Position numbers and translations under genes: made by a program. A stretch of DNA of 64,000 nucleotides from Clostridium algidicarnis DSM 15099 (lineage in GTDB: Bacteria > Bacillota > Clostridia > Clostridiales > Clostridiaceae): assembly GCF_002934235.1 (NCBI RefSeq), contig NZ_PTIS01000006.1, forward strand, positions 1 to 64,000, written 5' to 3'. Below, piece by piece: positions 28,043 to 35,824 of this stretch (position 1 is the first letter of the stretch; each line of letters opens with the position of its first letter). The notes under the pieces were generated by a model. The model had not been told where the DNA came from and did no database searches. It saw only the letters and a program-made list of their open reading frames with translations.

Positions 28043-28459
28043 ATGGAATATTTAAAACACAAAAAATATGATGTTAAGGAAGCCACAGGATTAAGTTCAT
28101 TAACTTTGGCTTTAATAGGAGATGCAGTATTTGAATTATTTATAAGAAATTATATATTAGAAAAAAATGATGAGCTTTCAGCTCATAAGATACACGTTAA
28201 AGCTATAGGGTATGTTAAAGCTTCATCTCAAAGTAAAATAGTTAATTTAATCAAAGAAGAACTAAGTGATGAAGAAGTTTGTGTTTATAAAAGAGGAAGA
28301 AATGCAAAGTCGCATACAATGCCTAAAAATGCTGAGGTTATGGATTATAGAAACGCAACAGGATTTGAGGCTCTTTTAGGTTATTTGTATTTAACAGAAC
28401 AAAATGAAAGATTAAGTTTTATTTTAGAAAGATCTATAAATTTAGATTTAACGGTATAA
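28043..28459 (+). CDS. mrnC: Mini-ribonuclease III
   Basis: 138 aa. Mini-III is the RNase III catalytic domain without a dsRNA-binding domain and matures 23S rRNA ends. The signature ALIGDAVFELFIRNYILE contains catalytic acidic residues, and the second motif is near the C-terminus (TGFEALLGYLYL). It stands in the conserved order mrnC-rlmB-yacP-sigH, but thyX, found here in some clostridia, is absent. The ATG has AAGGAG upstream. Confidence 0.94.
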   Translation: MEYLKHKKYDVKEATGLSSLTLALIGDAVFELFIRNYILEKNDELSAHKIHVKAIGYVKASSQSKIVNLIKEELSDEEVCVYKRGRNAKSHTMPKNAEVMDYRNATGFEALLGYLYLTEQNERLSFILERSINLDLTV

Positions 28460-28479
28460 AGTAGTTAAGGAGAACGGTA

Positions 28480-29268
28480 ATGAGAGAAAATAAGATACAT
28501 TTAGAAGATAAACATCAAGAAACAAAAGAAAGAGAAGATTTAATAGAAGGAAGAAATGCTGTTATAGAAGTTTTAAAATCTGATAAGACTATAGAACAAC
28601 TATTGGTTGCAAAGGGAGACAGGGAAGGATCCATAACTTCTATACTAGCTATGGCTAAAGAAAAATCTATAGTAGTTAAAGAAGTGGATAGAAAGAAACT
28701 AGATTCAATGTCTGAAACTGGAAGTCACCAAGGGGTTATAGCAATCGTAACGCCTTATATTTACAATACCATAGAGGAAATACTAGAATATGCAAAAGAA
28801 AAGGATGAAGATCCGTTTATAATTGTTTTAGATGAAATTGAAGATCCACATAATTTAGGATCTATAATAAGGACAGCAGAGCTATGTGGTGCGCATGGCA
28901 TAATAATACCTAAAAGAAGAAGCGTTGGAGTAACTACAACAGTATATAAGACCTCAGCTGGAGCTGCTGAGTATATGAAGATAGCTAAGGTTACAAATAT
29001 TAATTCAGCCATAGATACATTAAAAGAAAAAGGTTTATGGATTTATGGTGCAGATATGAATGGTGATGAGTATAGTCATAAGGTGGACCTAGGTGGAGCT
29101 ATTGCCATTGTTATAGGCAATGAGGGCAAGGGAATATCTAAACTTACTAGGGATAAATGTGATGTGGTTGTAAGCATACCAATGGCTGGCAAATTAAATT
29201 CTCTTAATGCATCGGTAGCAGCAGGGATATTAATGTATGAAGTTTTAAAAAGGAGAATTGAAAAGTAA
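28480..29268 (+). CDS. rlmB: 23S rRNA 2'-O-methyltransferase, RlmB/TrmH family
   Basis: 262 aa SpoU-class enzyme. An N-terminal substrate-binding domain (about 20-95; EGRNAVIEVL) leads into a trefoil-knot methyltransferase domain with DEIEDPHNLGSIIRTAEL, VIGNEGKGIS and IPMAGKLNSLNASVA, the three SpoU motifs. It uses SAM to methylate ribose in 23S rRNA. It starts 20 nt after mrnC. Confidence 0.94.
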   Translation: MRENKIHLEDKHQETKEREDLIEGRNAVIEVLKSDKTIEQLLVAKGDREGSITSILAMAKEKSIVVKEVDRKKLDSMSETGSHQGVIAIVTPYIYNTIEEILEYAKEKDEDPFIIVLDEIEDPHNLGSIIRTAELCGAHGIIIPKRRSVGVTTTVYKTSAGAAEYMKIAKVTNINSAIDTLKEKGLWIYGADMNGDEYSHKVDLGGAIAIVIGNEGKGISKLTRDKCDVVVSIPMAGKLNSLNASVAAGILMYEVLKRRIEK

Positions 29269-29270
29269 TT

Positions 29271-29780
29271 GTGAAAATTATTTTTGTTGATGGTTATAAT
29301 ATAATCAATAGCTGGCCGACTCTTCGAGATATAAAAGAGTATAGTTATGAAACAGCAAGACAAAATCTTATAGATTATATGCAAAATTACTCATCATTTA
29401 AAGGCTATAAAATATTTTTAGTTTTCGATGCCCATAAAGTAAAGGGGTCTATAGAAAAGACAGAAAAAGTAGGGAACGTTATTGTAGTTTTCACAAAAGA
29501 AGGTGAAACTGCTGACAGTTATATAGAAAAGTCAGTAAATAATATAGGACGAAAGACAGAGGTGGAAGTAGTAACATCTGACTCGTTAGAACAACAAGTA
29601 ATTTTTCAAAGAGGTGCAATAAGGATATCATCCTTGGAATTTTATCATAAGTTAAAAGGGATGGAAGAGGAGGTAGCTTCTAGCTATAAAAAACACAAGC
29701 TTTCTAAAAAAAATCCAATTGAAGATAGAATACAAAAAAATGTACTGGAAGAACTTGAGAAAATGCGTAGAAGCCATTGA
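29271..29780 (+). CDS. yacP: NYN-domain RNase YacP (Rae1)
   Basis: 169 aa PIN-like NYN nuclease. The N-terminal VDGYNIINSWP carries the first catalytic Asp, and EGETADSYIEK and TSDSLEQQ supply the others. In Bacillus the protein, Rae1, cuts mRNA in the ribosomal A site. GTG start two bases after rlmB, so translation is coupled. The C-terminus is Lys-rich and helical. Confidence 0.92.
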   Translation: MKIIFVDGYNIINSWPTLRDIKEYSYETARQNLIDYMQNYSSFKGYKIFLVFDAHKVKGSIEKTEKVGNVIVVFTKEGETADSYIEKSVNNIGRKTEVEVVTSDSLEQQVIFQRGAIRISSLEFYHKLKGMEEEVASSYKKHKLSKKNPIEDRIQKNVLEELEKMRRSH

Positions 29781-29786
29781 AATAAC

Positions 29787-29816
29787 TTGACTTAAAGCTA
29801 GCCACTGGACTATAAT
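29787..29816 (+). promoter_or_regulatory. Vegetative promoter of sigH
   Basis: TTGACT (29787-29792), 18 nt, TATAAT (29811-29816). It follows directly on the yacP stop and gives a short leader of about 30 nt, so sigH can be expressed apart from the upstream operon. Confidence 0.7.
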
Positions 29817-29851
29817 TAAATACATGATGTACAGGATTTGGAGGGGGAACT

Positions 29852-30493
29852 ATGGAAAATACGGGTATTATATACAAGAGCACATCTTTGTATAAGGATA
29901 TGCTTGATGAAGAAATAGTGGCAGAGACAAAAAAGGGTGATTTAAGAGCTGAAGAATACCTTATAAATAAGTATGAAAATTTTGTGAGGATGAAGGCTAA
30001 ATCTTATTTCTTGATAGGCGCGGATCGAGAGGATATATATCAAGAAGGTATGATAGGCCTATATAAAGCTATAAGAGACTTTAAACCTGATAAATTGGCA
30101 TCCTTTAAAGCTTTCGTAGAGCTTTGTGTAACTAGGCAAATAATTACTGCTATAAAGACAGCTACCCGTCAAAAACATATTCCGCTAAATACTTATATAT
30201 CCCTAAATAAACCTATATATGAAGAAGAATCGGATAGAACATTATTAGATGTTATATCTAGCATGAAAATAACAGATCCTGAAGAACTCTTAATAAGCAA
30301 AGAAGAGATGAATCGCATAGAAAAGGAAATAGGGAAGGTTCTTTCTGATTTAGAGATGGAAGTTTTAATGTCGTATTTGGATGGAAAGTCTTACCAAGAA
30401 ATAGCCTGTGATTTAGACAGACATGCGAAGTCTATAGATAATGCTCTCCAAAGAGTTAAGAGAAAATTGGAGAAGTGTTTAAATAACAGATAA
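29852..30493 (+). CDS. sigH: RNA polymerase sigma factor SigH
   Basis: 213 aa sigma-70 family factor that starts the sporulation programme. Region 2 contains the core-binding and -10-recognition segment (EDIYQEGMIGLYKAIRDF), and the C-terminal region 4 helix-turn-helix (SYQEIACDLDRHAKSIDNAL) reads the -35. The order rlmB-yacP-sigH is as in Bacillus. The start follows GGAGGGGG. With Gin it confirms a spore former. Confidence 0.94.
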   Translation: MENTGIIYKSTSLYKDMLDEEIVAETKKGDLRAEEYLINKYENFVRMKAKSYFLIGADREDIYQEGMIGLYKAIRDFKPDKLASFKAFVELCVTRQIITAIKTATRQKHIPLNTYISLNKPIYEEESDRTLLDVISSMKITDPEELLISKEEMNRIEKEIGKVLSDLEMEVLMSYLDGKSYQEIACDLDRHAKSIDNALQRVKRKLEKCLNNR

Positions 30494-30507
30494 TTTGTAC
30501 AAAAATA

Positions 30508-30536
30508 TTGACATAGAAGAAAAATAGTAGTAAAAT
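30508..30536 (+). promoter_or_regulatory. Promoter of tRNA-Thr and tuf
   Basis: TTGACA (30508-30513), 17 nt, TAAAAT (30531-30536). A near-consensus vegetative promoter 108 nt before tRNA-Thr, suiting a highly expressed tRNA-tuf transcript. Confidence 0.8.
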
Positions 30537-30643
30537 CAAAAAAGTGGTTAATCACATATATTTGAATAGAAATAGCTTTAATAGTATATTAAATATAATT
30601 CAGTACCAAGATTAACCAATCTGTTTCTAAATTCAGTAATGTT

Positions 30644-30719
30644 GCCCATGTAGCTCAGTAGGTAGAGCGTCACCTTGGTAAGGTGGAGGTAGTCGGTTCG
30701 ATCCCGATCGTGGGCTCCA
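30644..30719 (+). tRNA. tRNA-Thr (anticodon GGT)
   Basis: A 76-nt cloverleaf with encoded CCA. The acceptor GCCCATG pairs with CGTGGGC (one T-G), the D arm is AGCTCAGTAGGTAGAGC, the anticodon loop is TTGGTAA (GGT), and the T arm is GGTTCGATCCC. It lies upstream of the first tuf gene and is probably cut from the same transcript. Confidence 0.97.
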
Positions 30720-30790
30720 ATAAATAGAAATTACAACACACTAGGCAAAGTTTATTGCAAAATCTAATAAAGGATAGGAGGAATTCACAA

Positions 30791-31984
30791 ATGTCAAAAG
30801 CAAAATTTGAAAGAAGTAAACCACACGTTAATATTGGAACAATAGGTCACGTAGACCACGGTAAGACAACATTAACAGCAGCTATAACATCAGTATTAGC
30901 TAATAGAGGATTTGCAGAAGCGTTTAAGTATGACCAAATAGATAAGGCACCAGAGGAGAAGGAAAGAGGAATAACAATCAATACTTCTCACGTAGAGTAT
31001 GAAACAGAAAAAAGACATTATGCACACGTAGACTGTCCAGGTCACGCTGACTATGTAAAGAATATGATTACAGGTGCAGCACAAATGGATGGAGCTATCT
31101 TAGTTGTATCAGCAGCAGATGGTCCAATGCCACAAACAAGAGAACATATATTATTAGCATCTAGAGTAGGTGTTGGTTATATAGTAGTATTCTTAAACAA
31201 ATCAGATATGGTAGATGATCCAGAATTATTAGAATTAGTTGAGATGGAAGTTAGAGAACTATTAAGTGAGTATGATTTCCCAGGAGACGATACACCAATA
31301 GTAGCAGGATCAGCATTAAAAGCATTAGAAAACCCAACAGATGAAGTAGCAATTAAGCCTATATTAGACTTAATGGATGCAATAGACAGCTATATCCCAA
31401 CACCAGAAAGAGCAACTGACAAACCGTTCTTAATGCCAGTAGAAGATGTATTTACAATTACAGGTAGAGGAACAGTAGCAACAGGAAGAGTTGAAACTGG
31501 AGTTTTAAAAGTTGGAGAAGAAGTAGAATTAGTAGGATTATCTGAAGACAAGAGAAAGGTAGTAGTAACAGGAGTAGAAATGTTTAGAAAGTTACTAGAC
31601 CAAGCAATGGCAGGGGATAATGTAGGAGTTCTATTAAGAGGAATACAAAGAGCAGAAATAGAAAGAGGTCAAGTACTTGCAAAACCAGGTAGTGTAAATC
31701 CACACAACAAGTTTGTAGGTCAAGTATATGTACTTAAAAAAGAAGAAGGCGGAAGACATACACCATTCTTTGATGGATACAGACCACAATTTTATTTCAG
31801 AACAACAGATGTAACAGGATCAATCAAATTACCAGATGGAATGGAAATGGTAATGCCTGGAGACCATATAGATATGAATGTTGAACTAATTAATCCAGTA
31901 GCTATGGATGAAGGTTTAAGATTTGCTATAAGAGAAGGCGGAAGAACAGTTGGATCAGGAGTTGTTACTACAATAACAAAATAA
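30791..31984 (+). CDS. tuf: Elongation factor Tu, copy 1
   Basis: 397 aa GTPase that carries aminoacyl-tRNA to the ribosome. G1 [10 protein letters not shown]2 (RGITIN), G3 DCPGH and G4 NKSD are seen in domain 1, followed by two beta-barrel domains. It differs from copy 2 (46802) at residue 74 (Lys against Asn) and at 138, the variable residue of NKxD (Ser against Ala). The ATG at 30791 follows AGGAGG and gives the usual [14 protein letters not shown]. It is downstream of tRNA-Thr and upstream of rpmG. Confidence 0.98.
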   Translation: MSKAKFERSKPHVNIGTIGHVDHGKTTLTAAITSVLANRGFAEAFKYDQIDKAPEEKERGITINTSHVEYETEKRHYAHVDCPGHADYVKNMITGAAQMDGAILVVSAADGPMPQTREHILLASRVGVGYIVVFLNKSDMVDDPELLELVEMEVRELLSEYDFPGDDTPIVAGSALKALENPTDEVAIKPILDLMDAIDSYIPTPERATDKPFLMPVEDVFTITGRGTVATGRVETGVLKVGEEVELVGLSEDKRKVVVTGVEMFRKLLDQAMAGDNVGVLLRGIQRAEIERGQVLAKPGSVNPHNKFVGQVYVLKKEEGGRHTPFFDGYRPQFYFRTTDVTGSIKLPDGMEMVMPGDHIDMNVELINPVAMDEGLRFAIREGGRTVGSGVVTTITK

Positions 31985-32011
31985 TTATATTGATATATAA
32001 CTAAATATACT

Positions 32012-32036
32012 AGGACTGGGGTTAAAACCTAGTCCT
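32012..32036 (+). terminator. Hairpin after tuf copy 1
   Basis: AGGACTGGG pairs with CCTAGTCCT (one G-T) around a 7-nt loop, 27 nt after tuf, with only TTT following. Weak intrinsic terminator, allowing partial read-through into rpmG. Confidence 0.6.
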
Positions 32037-32052
32037 TTACATAACTTTAACG

Positions 32053-32081
32053 TTGACATGAAAGTTTAATTGTGATAAATT
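32053..32081 (+). promoter_or_regulatory. Promoter of rpmG-secE-nusG
   Basis: TTGACA (32053-32058), 17 nt, TAAATT (32076-32081). It lies between the tuf hairpin and rpmG, about 80 nt from the rpmG start. Confidence 0.7.
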
Positions 32082-32160
32082 ATTAAGGTAATGCGTAAAA
32101 AGGGGTATAAGAGCACTAAAGTTCTTATGGTTATATACGAAAATACTGGAGGTGCACAAG

Positions 32161-32310
32161 GTGAGAGTGAAGATAACTTTAGCATGTACAGAGTGCAAGC
32201 AGAGAAACTACAACTCAATGAAAAGTAAAAAGAATGACCCAGACAGATTAGAAATGCAAAAGTATTGTAAGTTCTGTAAAAAGCACACACTTCATAAAGA
32301 GACAAAATAA
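32161..32310 (+). CDS. rpmG: 50S ribosomal protein L33
   Basis: 49 aa zinc-ribbon protein with Cys9-x2-Cys12 and Cys36-x2-Cys39. This is the zinc-containing form of L33, which binds near the ribosomal E site. GTG start at 32161 with GGAGG eight bases upstream; a second in-frame GTG six bases later is too far from that site. The usual neighbours secE and nusG follow. Confidence 0.95.
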   Translation: MRVKITLACTECKQRNYNSMKSKKNDPDRLEMQKYCKFCKKHTLHKETK

Positions 32311-32339
32311 GCGCTTAAAAACCTTAAGGATGTGAATTT

Positions 32340-32576
32340 ATGGCTGTGGATGAAAAGAACAAAGTGGTTAAAAGCACAGACAGTAAGGCGAAGCATAAAA
32401 CTAGTTTCCTAAAAGAAGTTAAGTCGGAATTTAGTAGAATAACTTGGCCATCTAAAGAGGATGTTAAGAAGGCTTTTTTGGCGGTAGTTGGTTTTTGTTT
32501 CTTATATATTGTCTTCATAGGCGCAGTGGATCTTTTATTTAAAAACCTCTTTAAGTTAATTTTCAAATTAAAGTAA
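32340..32576 (+). CDS. secE: Preprotein translocase subunit SecE
   Basis: 78 aa. A charged N-terminal region, the amphipathic segment VKSEFSRITWPSKEDVKKA that is the family signature, and one C-terminal membrane helix (about 45-65) give the minimal SecE. It clamps the two halves of SecY, encoded at 57770. The Shine-Dalgarno is weak (AAGGATG). Confidence 0.94.
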   Translation: MAVDEKNKVVKSTDSKAKHKTSFLKEVKSEFSRITWPSKEDVKKAFLAVVGFCFLYIVFIGAVDLLFKNLFKLIFKLK

Positions 32577-32581
32577 AAAAA

Positions 32582-32617
32582 GGAGGTTGGAATGATTAAT
32601 CATTCCTAAATATTATG
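32582..32617 (+). promoter_or_regulatory. nusG ribosome binding site with hairpin spacer
   Basis: GGAGG (32582-32586) is 28 nt from the ATG at 32615. Between them is a perfect 18-base palindrome, GGAATGATTAATCATTCC (32589-32606), able to form GGAATGA/TCATTCC with loop TTAA. Removing it leaves 10 nt (TT plus TAAATATT), a normal spacing. The design matches that before gin. Confidence 0.65.
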
Positions 32618-33136
32618 AGTGAAAAAGCTAGATGGTATGTAGTACACACATATTCAGGCTATGAAAACAAAGTAAAAGCTAACCTTGAAAAAACTATAGA
32701 AAATAGAAACTTACATGATTTGATTCTTGATCTTCAAGTGCCTATGGAAGAAGTTGTAGAAGAAAAAGATGGTAAGAAAAAGGTTACTATGAAAAAGATT
32801 TTTCCTGGATATGTATTAGTTAAACTAATAATGACAGATGAATCATGGTACGTTATAAGAAACACAAGAGGCGTTACTGGGTTTGTAGGTCCTGGATCTA
32901 AGCCAGTTCCACTTACTGATGAAGAAGTGAATTCTATGGGGATAAATGAAACCCCTGTAACAGTTGACTTTGAGGTGGGGGAAAGTGTTAAAGTTGTTTC
33001 GGGGCCATTGAAAGAATTTATGGCTACCTTACAAGAGATTAACATTGAAAAGAAAAAGGTAAAAGCATTGGTTAACATGTTCGGGAGAGAAACATTAGCA
33101 GAACTGGACTTTAATCAAGTAGAAAAGTTAGACTAA
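32615..33136 (+). CDS. nusG: Transcription termination/antitermination factor NusG
   Basis: 173 aa. The N-terminal NGN domain (RWYVVHTYSGYENKVKANLE ... FPGYVLVKL) binds the RNA polymerase clamp; the C-terminal KOW domain (FEVGESVKVVSGPLKEFMA) contacts Rho or S10. NusG tunes pausing across rRNA and ribosomal-protein operons. Initiation appears to need the spacer hairpin at 32589-32606. It follows secE and precedes rplK, the standard order. Confidence 0.96.
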   Translation: MSEKARWYVVHTYSGYENKVKANLEKTIENRNLHDLILDLQVPMEEVVEEKDGKKKVTMKKIFPGYVLVKLIMTDESWYVIRNTRGVTGFVGPGSKPVPLTDEEVNSMGINETPVTVDFEVGESVKVVSGPLKEFMATLQEINIEKKKVKALVNMFGRETLAELDFNQVEKLD

Positions 33137-33158
33137 ATTTAAAATAGGTCTTAATTAA

Positions 33159-33190
33159 GTGGGAGGGCTTTAAAAGTCCGGTATAACCAC
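33159..33190 (+). promoter_or_regulatory. L1-binding mimic in the rplK leader
   Basis: GTGGGAGGGCTTTAAAAGTC followed by CGGTATAACCAC. The 5' GTGGGAGG and 3' CCAC strands, with asymmetric internal bases, copy the L1-binding helix of 23S rRNA (GUGGGAGGCU paired with AAUACCAC). It lies 20 nt before rplK. Binding of spare L1 would block translation of the L11-L1 operon, the known autoregulation in bacteria. Confidence 0.75.
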
Positions 33191-33209
33191 AGTATAGGAG
33201 GAATAACTC

Positions 33210-33635
33210 ATGGCTAAAAAAGTAACAGGAATGATAAAACTTCAGCTTGCAGCAGGAAAGGCAACACCAGCACCACCAGTTGGACCGGCGTTAGGACAAC
33301 ATGGTGTAAACATAATGGGATTCTGTAAAGAATTTAATGCTAAAACAGCTAATCAACCAGGTATGATAATACCAGTTGTAATTACTGTTTATCAAGATAG
33401 ATCTTTCAGTTTTATACTTAAAACACCTCCAGCAGCTATATTATTAAAGAAAGCAGCTGGACTTGAAAGTGGATCAGGAGTGCCAAACAATACTAAAGTT
33501 GGTACAGTGACAAGTGAACAAGTTAAGCAAATAGCAGAAACTAAAATGCCTGATTTAAATGCAGCGTCTTTAGAAACAGCTATAAGCATGATTGAAGGAA
33601 CTGCAAGAAGTATGGGAATAGTTGTAGAAGGTTAA
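33210..33635 (+). CDS. rplK: 50S ribosomal protein L11
   Basis: 141 aa. The N-terminal domain contains the proline-rich switch ([17 protein letters not shown]) contacted by thiopeptide antibiotics and release factors; the C-terminal domain binds the GTPase-centre rRNA. First gene of the L11-L1 pair, under the L1-mimic leader at 33159-33190. AGGAGG lies upstream. Confidence 0.97.
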   Translation: MAKKVTGMIKLQLAAGKATPAPPVGPALGQHGVNIMGFCKEFNAKTANQPGMIIPVVITVYQDRSFSFILKTPPAAILLKKAAGLESGSGVPNNTKVGTVTSEQVKQIAETKMPDLNAASLETAISMIEGTARSMGIVVEG

Positions 33636-33648
33636 TTATTGTAAATTA

Positions 33649-33675
33649 GTGGGAGGCTAGGACCGTTAATACCAC
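33649..33675 (+). promoter_or_regulatory. Second L1-binding mimic, before rplA
   Basis: GTGGGAGGCTAGGA followed by CCGTTAATACCAC, in the 55-nt gap between rplK and rplA. It resembles the 23S L1 site even more closely than the first copy: GTGGGAGGCT and AATACCAC are identical to 23S segments. It offers L1 a separate target to control its own synthesis. Confidence 0.75.
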
Positions 33676-33690
33676 AAAGGAGGCATAACA

Positions 33691-34389
33691 ATGGGAAAGA
33701 TAGGAAAAAACTATATAGAGAGTTCAAAACTTATAGATAGAAACGCTTTATACACACCAAAAGAAGCTTTAGATTTAACTTTAAAAACAGCTAAAGCAAA
33801 ATTTGATGAAACAATAGAATTACATGTAAGACTTGGAGTAGATCCAAGACATGCGGACCAACAAGTAAGAGGTGCAGTAGTACTTCCACACGGAACTGGT
33901 AAGCAAGTTAGAGTTTTAGTTTTCGCTAAGGGTGAAAAAGCTAATGAAGCTAAGGCTGCTGGTGCAGAATTTGTAGGAGCAGAAGATTTATTAGAAAAGA
34001 TCCAAAAAGAAAATTGGTTTGATTATGATGTAGTTGTTGCAACTCCAGATATGATGGGTGTTGTAGGTAGATTAGGTAGAGTGCTTGGACCTAAGGGATT
34101 AATGCCAAATCCAAAATCAGGAACAGTTACATTTGATGTTCAAAAAGCAGTCCAAGAAATTAAAGCTGGTAAAGTTGAATATAGAGTAGATAAAACTTCT
34201 ATAGTTCACGTTCCAGTAGGAAAGAAATCTTTTGGAAATGAAAAGTTAGCTGACAACTTCCGTGTTTTGATGGAAGCTTTAGTAAAAGCAAAACCATCAG
34301 CAACAAAAGGACAGTACATTAAGTCAGTATCAGTTTCCAGCACAATGGGACCTGGAGTAAAAGTAAACCCAACAAAAGTATTAGAATAA
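33691..34389 (+). CDS. rplA: 50S ribosomal protein L1
   Basis: 232 aa two-domain protein of the mobile L1 stalk that helps release deacylated tRNA from the E site. Family motifs [16 protein letters not shown] and [18 protein letters not shown] are present. It is also the likely repressor of its own operon through the two mimics upstream. GGAGG lies six bases before the ATG. Confidence 0.97.
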   Translation: MGKIGKNYIESSKLIDRNALYTPKEALDLTLKTAKAKFDETIELHVRLGVDPRHADQQVRGAVVLPHGTGKQVRVLVFAKGEKANEAKAAGAEFVGAEDLLEKIQKENWFDYDVVVATPDMMGVVGRLGRVLGPKGLMPNPKSGTVTFDVQKAVQEIKAGKVEYRVDKTSIVHVPVGKKSFGNEKLADNFRVLMEALVKAKPSATKGQYIKSVSVSSTMGPGVKVNPTKVLE

Positions 34390-34391
34390 TA

Positions 34392-34420
34392 TTGACAAGT
34401 GTCGATATCTTTAGTATAAT
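34392..34420 (+). promoter_or_regulatory. Promoter of rplJ-rplL
   Basis: TTGACA (34392-34397), 17 nt, TATAAT (34415-34420): both boxes and spacing are consensus. It sits directly after rplA and drives the L10 leader. Confidence 0.88.
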
Positions 34421-34439
34421 TTCATTTGTTGAAAATTAA

Positions 34440-34556
34440 ATAAAGTATTCCGTAGACAGTAGGTGCGAGAGCATAATAGTTTAACTACCTACCGAGGGCC
34501 CCATAATAAGATATAATTATAGGTCTTCTCACGTCTGCGAGAGGACCTTTGTTATT
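34440..34556 (+). ncRNA. L10 leader with attenuator
   Basis: The 175-nt untranslated stretch before rplJ matches the Firmicute L10 leader in position and features: a purine-rich region with CTACCTACCGAGGGCC, followed by a hairpin AGGTCTTCTC (34521-34530) with GAGAGGACCT (34539-34548, one T-G) and a T-rich tail. Binding of L10 with L7/L12 is thought to favour the terminator. Confidence 0.75.
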
Positions 34557-34595
34557 TTAAAAAAGCAGTGAAAGCTGTGAGGAGGTGGACACACA

Positions 34596-35099
34596 GTGAA
34601 TAAGAATAGACAATTAAAAGAAGCTAAGGTTTCTGAAATAAAAGAAAAGTTAGAAAAAGCACAATCAGTTATACTTTCAGACTATCAAGGGCTTACAGTT
34701 GAAGAAGACACAGAGCTTAGAAAAAAATTAAGAGACTCTGGAGTAGAATACAAAGTTTACAAAAATAAGTTAGTTACTCTTGCAGCAAAGGAATTGGGAT
34801 TAGAAGGAATAACAGAATTCTTAGAAGGTCCTGTATCTATAGCTTTTGGATATGAAGATGTAACAGCTCCAGCTAGAATACTTAGTGATTTTGCTAAGAC
34901 TCATAAAAAGATAGAATTAAAAGCTGGTATTGTTCAAGGTGATATATATGATGTTGAAAAAGTTAAACAACTTGCATCAATACCACCAAAAGAAGTTCTT
35001 ATTGCAAAACTTCTTGGAAGTTTCAAGGCTCCTTTATCAAATTTAGCATACTTGTTAAATGCAATTAAGGAAAACAAAGAAAACCAAGCAGCAGAGTAA
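34596..35099 (+). CDS. rplJ: 50S ribosomal protein L10
   Basis: 167 aa base of the L7/L12 stalk. The N-terminal globular domain binds rRNA and L11; the long C-terminal helix (from about 135) carries L7/L12 dimers. GTG start after GAGGAGGTGG. Translation is probably autoregulated through the leader at 34440-34556. rplL follows after 55 nt. Confidence 0.96.
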   Translation: MNKNRQLKEAKVSEIKEKLEKAQSVILSDYQGLTVEEDTELRKKLRDSGVEYKVYKNKLVTLAAKELGLEGITEFLEGPVSIAFGYEDVTAPARILSDFAKTHKKIELKAGIVQGDIYDVEKVKQLASIPPKEVLIAKLLGSFKAPLSNLAYLLNAIKENKENQAAE

Positions 35100-35154
35100 T
35101 ATCATGTTAAAATTAATAAAATATTGTTAATAGAAAATTCGGAGGTGTATTTAA

Positions 35155-35517
35155 ATGACAAGAGAAGAAATAATTCAAGCTATAAAAGATATGAGTGTAT
35201 TAGAATTAAACGAGTTAGTTAAATCTTGTGAAGAGGAATTTGGAGTTAGCGCAGCAGCTCCAGTAGCAGCAGCAGGTGGAGCACCAGCAGCAGCAGCAGA
35301 AGAAAAAACTGAATTTGATGTAATACTAGCAAGTATTGGATCTGAAAAAATCAAAGTTATAAAAGCAGTTAGAGAAATAACAGGACTTGGCTTAAAAGAA
35401 GCTAAAGAAGTTGTAGACGGAGCTCCTAAAGCAGTAAAAGAAGGAGTTTCTAAAGAAGAAGCAGAAGAAATCAAGACTAAACTTTCAGAAGTTGGAGCTA
35501 CAGTAGAAGTTAAGTAG
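35155..35517 (+). CDS. rplL: 50S ribosomal protein L7/L12
   Basis: 120 aa. An N-terminal dimerisation helix, an Ala/Pro-rich hinge ([16 protein letters not shown], about 33-50) and the C-terminal factor-binding domain ([20 protein letters not shown]) are plain. It recruits GTPase factors to the ribosome. Acidic; GGAGG lies upstream. Confidence 0.97.
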   Translation: MTREEIIQAIKDMSVLELNELVKSCEEEFGVSAAAPVAAAGGAPAAAAEEKTEFDVILASIGSEKIKVIKAVREITGLGLKEAKEVVDGAPKAVKEGVSKEEAEEIKTKLSEVGATVEVK

Positions 35518-35528
35518 TATCTATACAT

Positions 35529-35564
35529 AAAAGAGACACTTTTTAATTAAAGTGTCTCTTTTTT
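35529..35564 (+). terminator. Terminator after rplL
   Basis: AAAAGAGACACTTT pairs perfectly with AAAGTGTCTCTTTT, loop TTAATT, followed by more T. A strong terminator separating rplJL from rpoBC, which then start from their own promoters. Confidence 0.92.
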
Positions 35565-35576
35565 AGAGTATACCTG

Positions 35577-35605
35577 TTGACGTGAAATATTTATTGTGAT
35601 ATTAT
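35577..35605 (+). promoter_or_regulatory. rpoBC promoter P1
   Basis: TTGACG (35577-35582), 17 nt, TATTAT (35600-35605), immediately after the rplL terminator. The long leader also has a GGGG/CCCC hairpin at 35655-35670. Confidence 0.75.
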
Positions 35606-35713
35606 TACTTAATGTACCGTTAATTATGGGATAATATATAGTTAACGATATTCAGGGGGAGAGACACCCCATTAATAATATGTTTCAAAGATTTGACAAT
35701 ATAATGATTTTTT

Positions 35714-35741
35714 TTGACATAACTGGTTATACTAATATGAT
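35714..35741 (+). promoter_or_regulatory. rpoBC promoter P2
   Basis: TTGACA (35714-35719), 16 nt, TATGAT (35736-35741). A T tract precedes it. Expected start near 35748, about 75 nt before rpoB. Confidence 0.7.
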
Positions 35742-35824
35742 AATGTCTGTGCAATCCAGAAGCAAAAGTCCTTAGGGATAGTATGTTTTTGGTTATTTTA
35801 GTTTATACAAGGGGTGAAAAGCTA

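Noticed and set aside
34440-34595. Small coding gene before rplJ
   Set aside because: No start with a binding site; features match an L10 leader.
35783-35824. 14-residue N-terminal extension of RpoB
   Set aside because: No binding site before the earlier ATG; AAGGGGTGA and the conserved [15 protein letters not shown] place the start at 35825.
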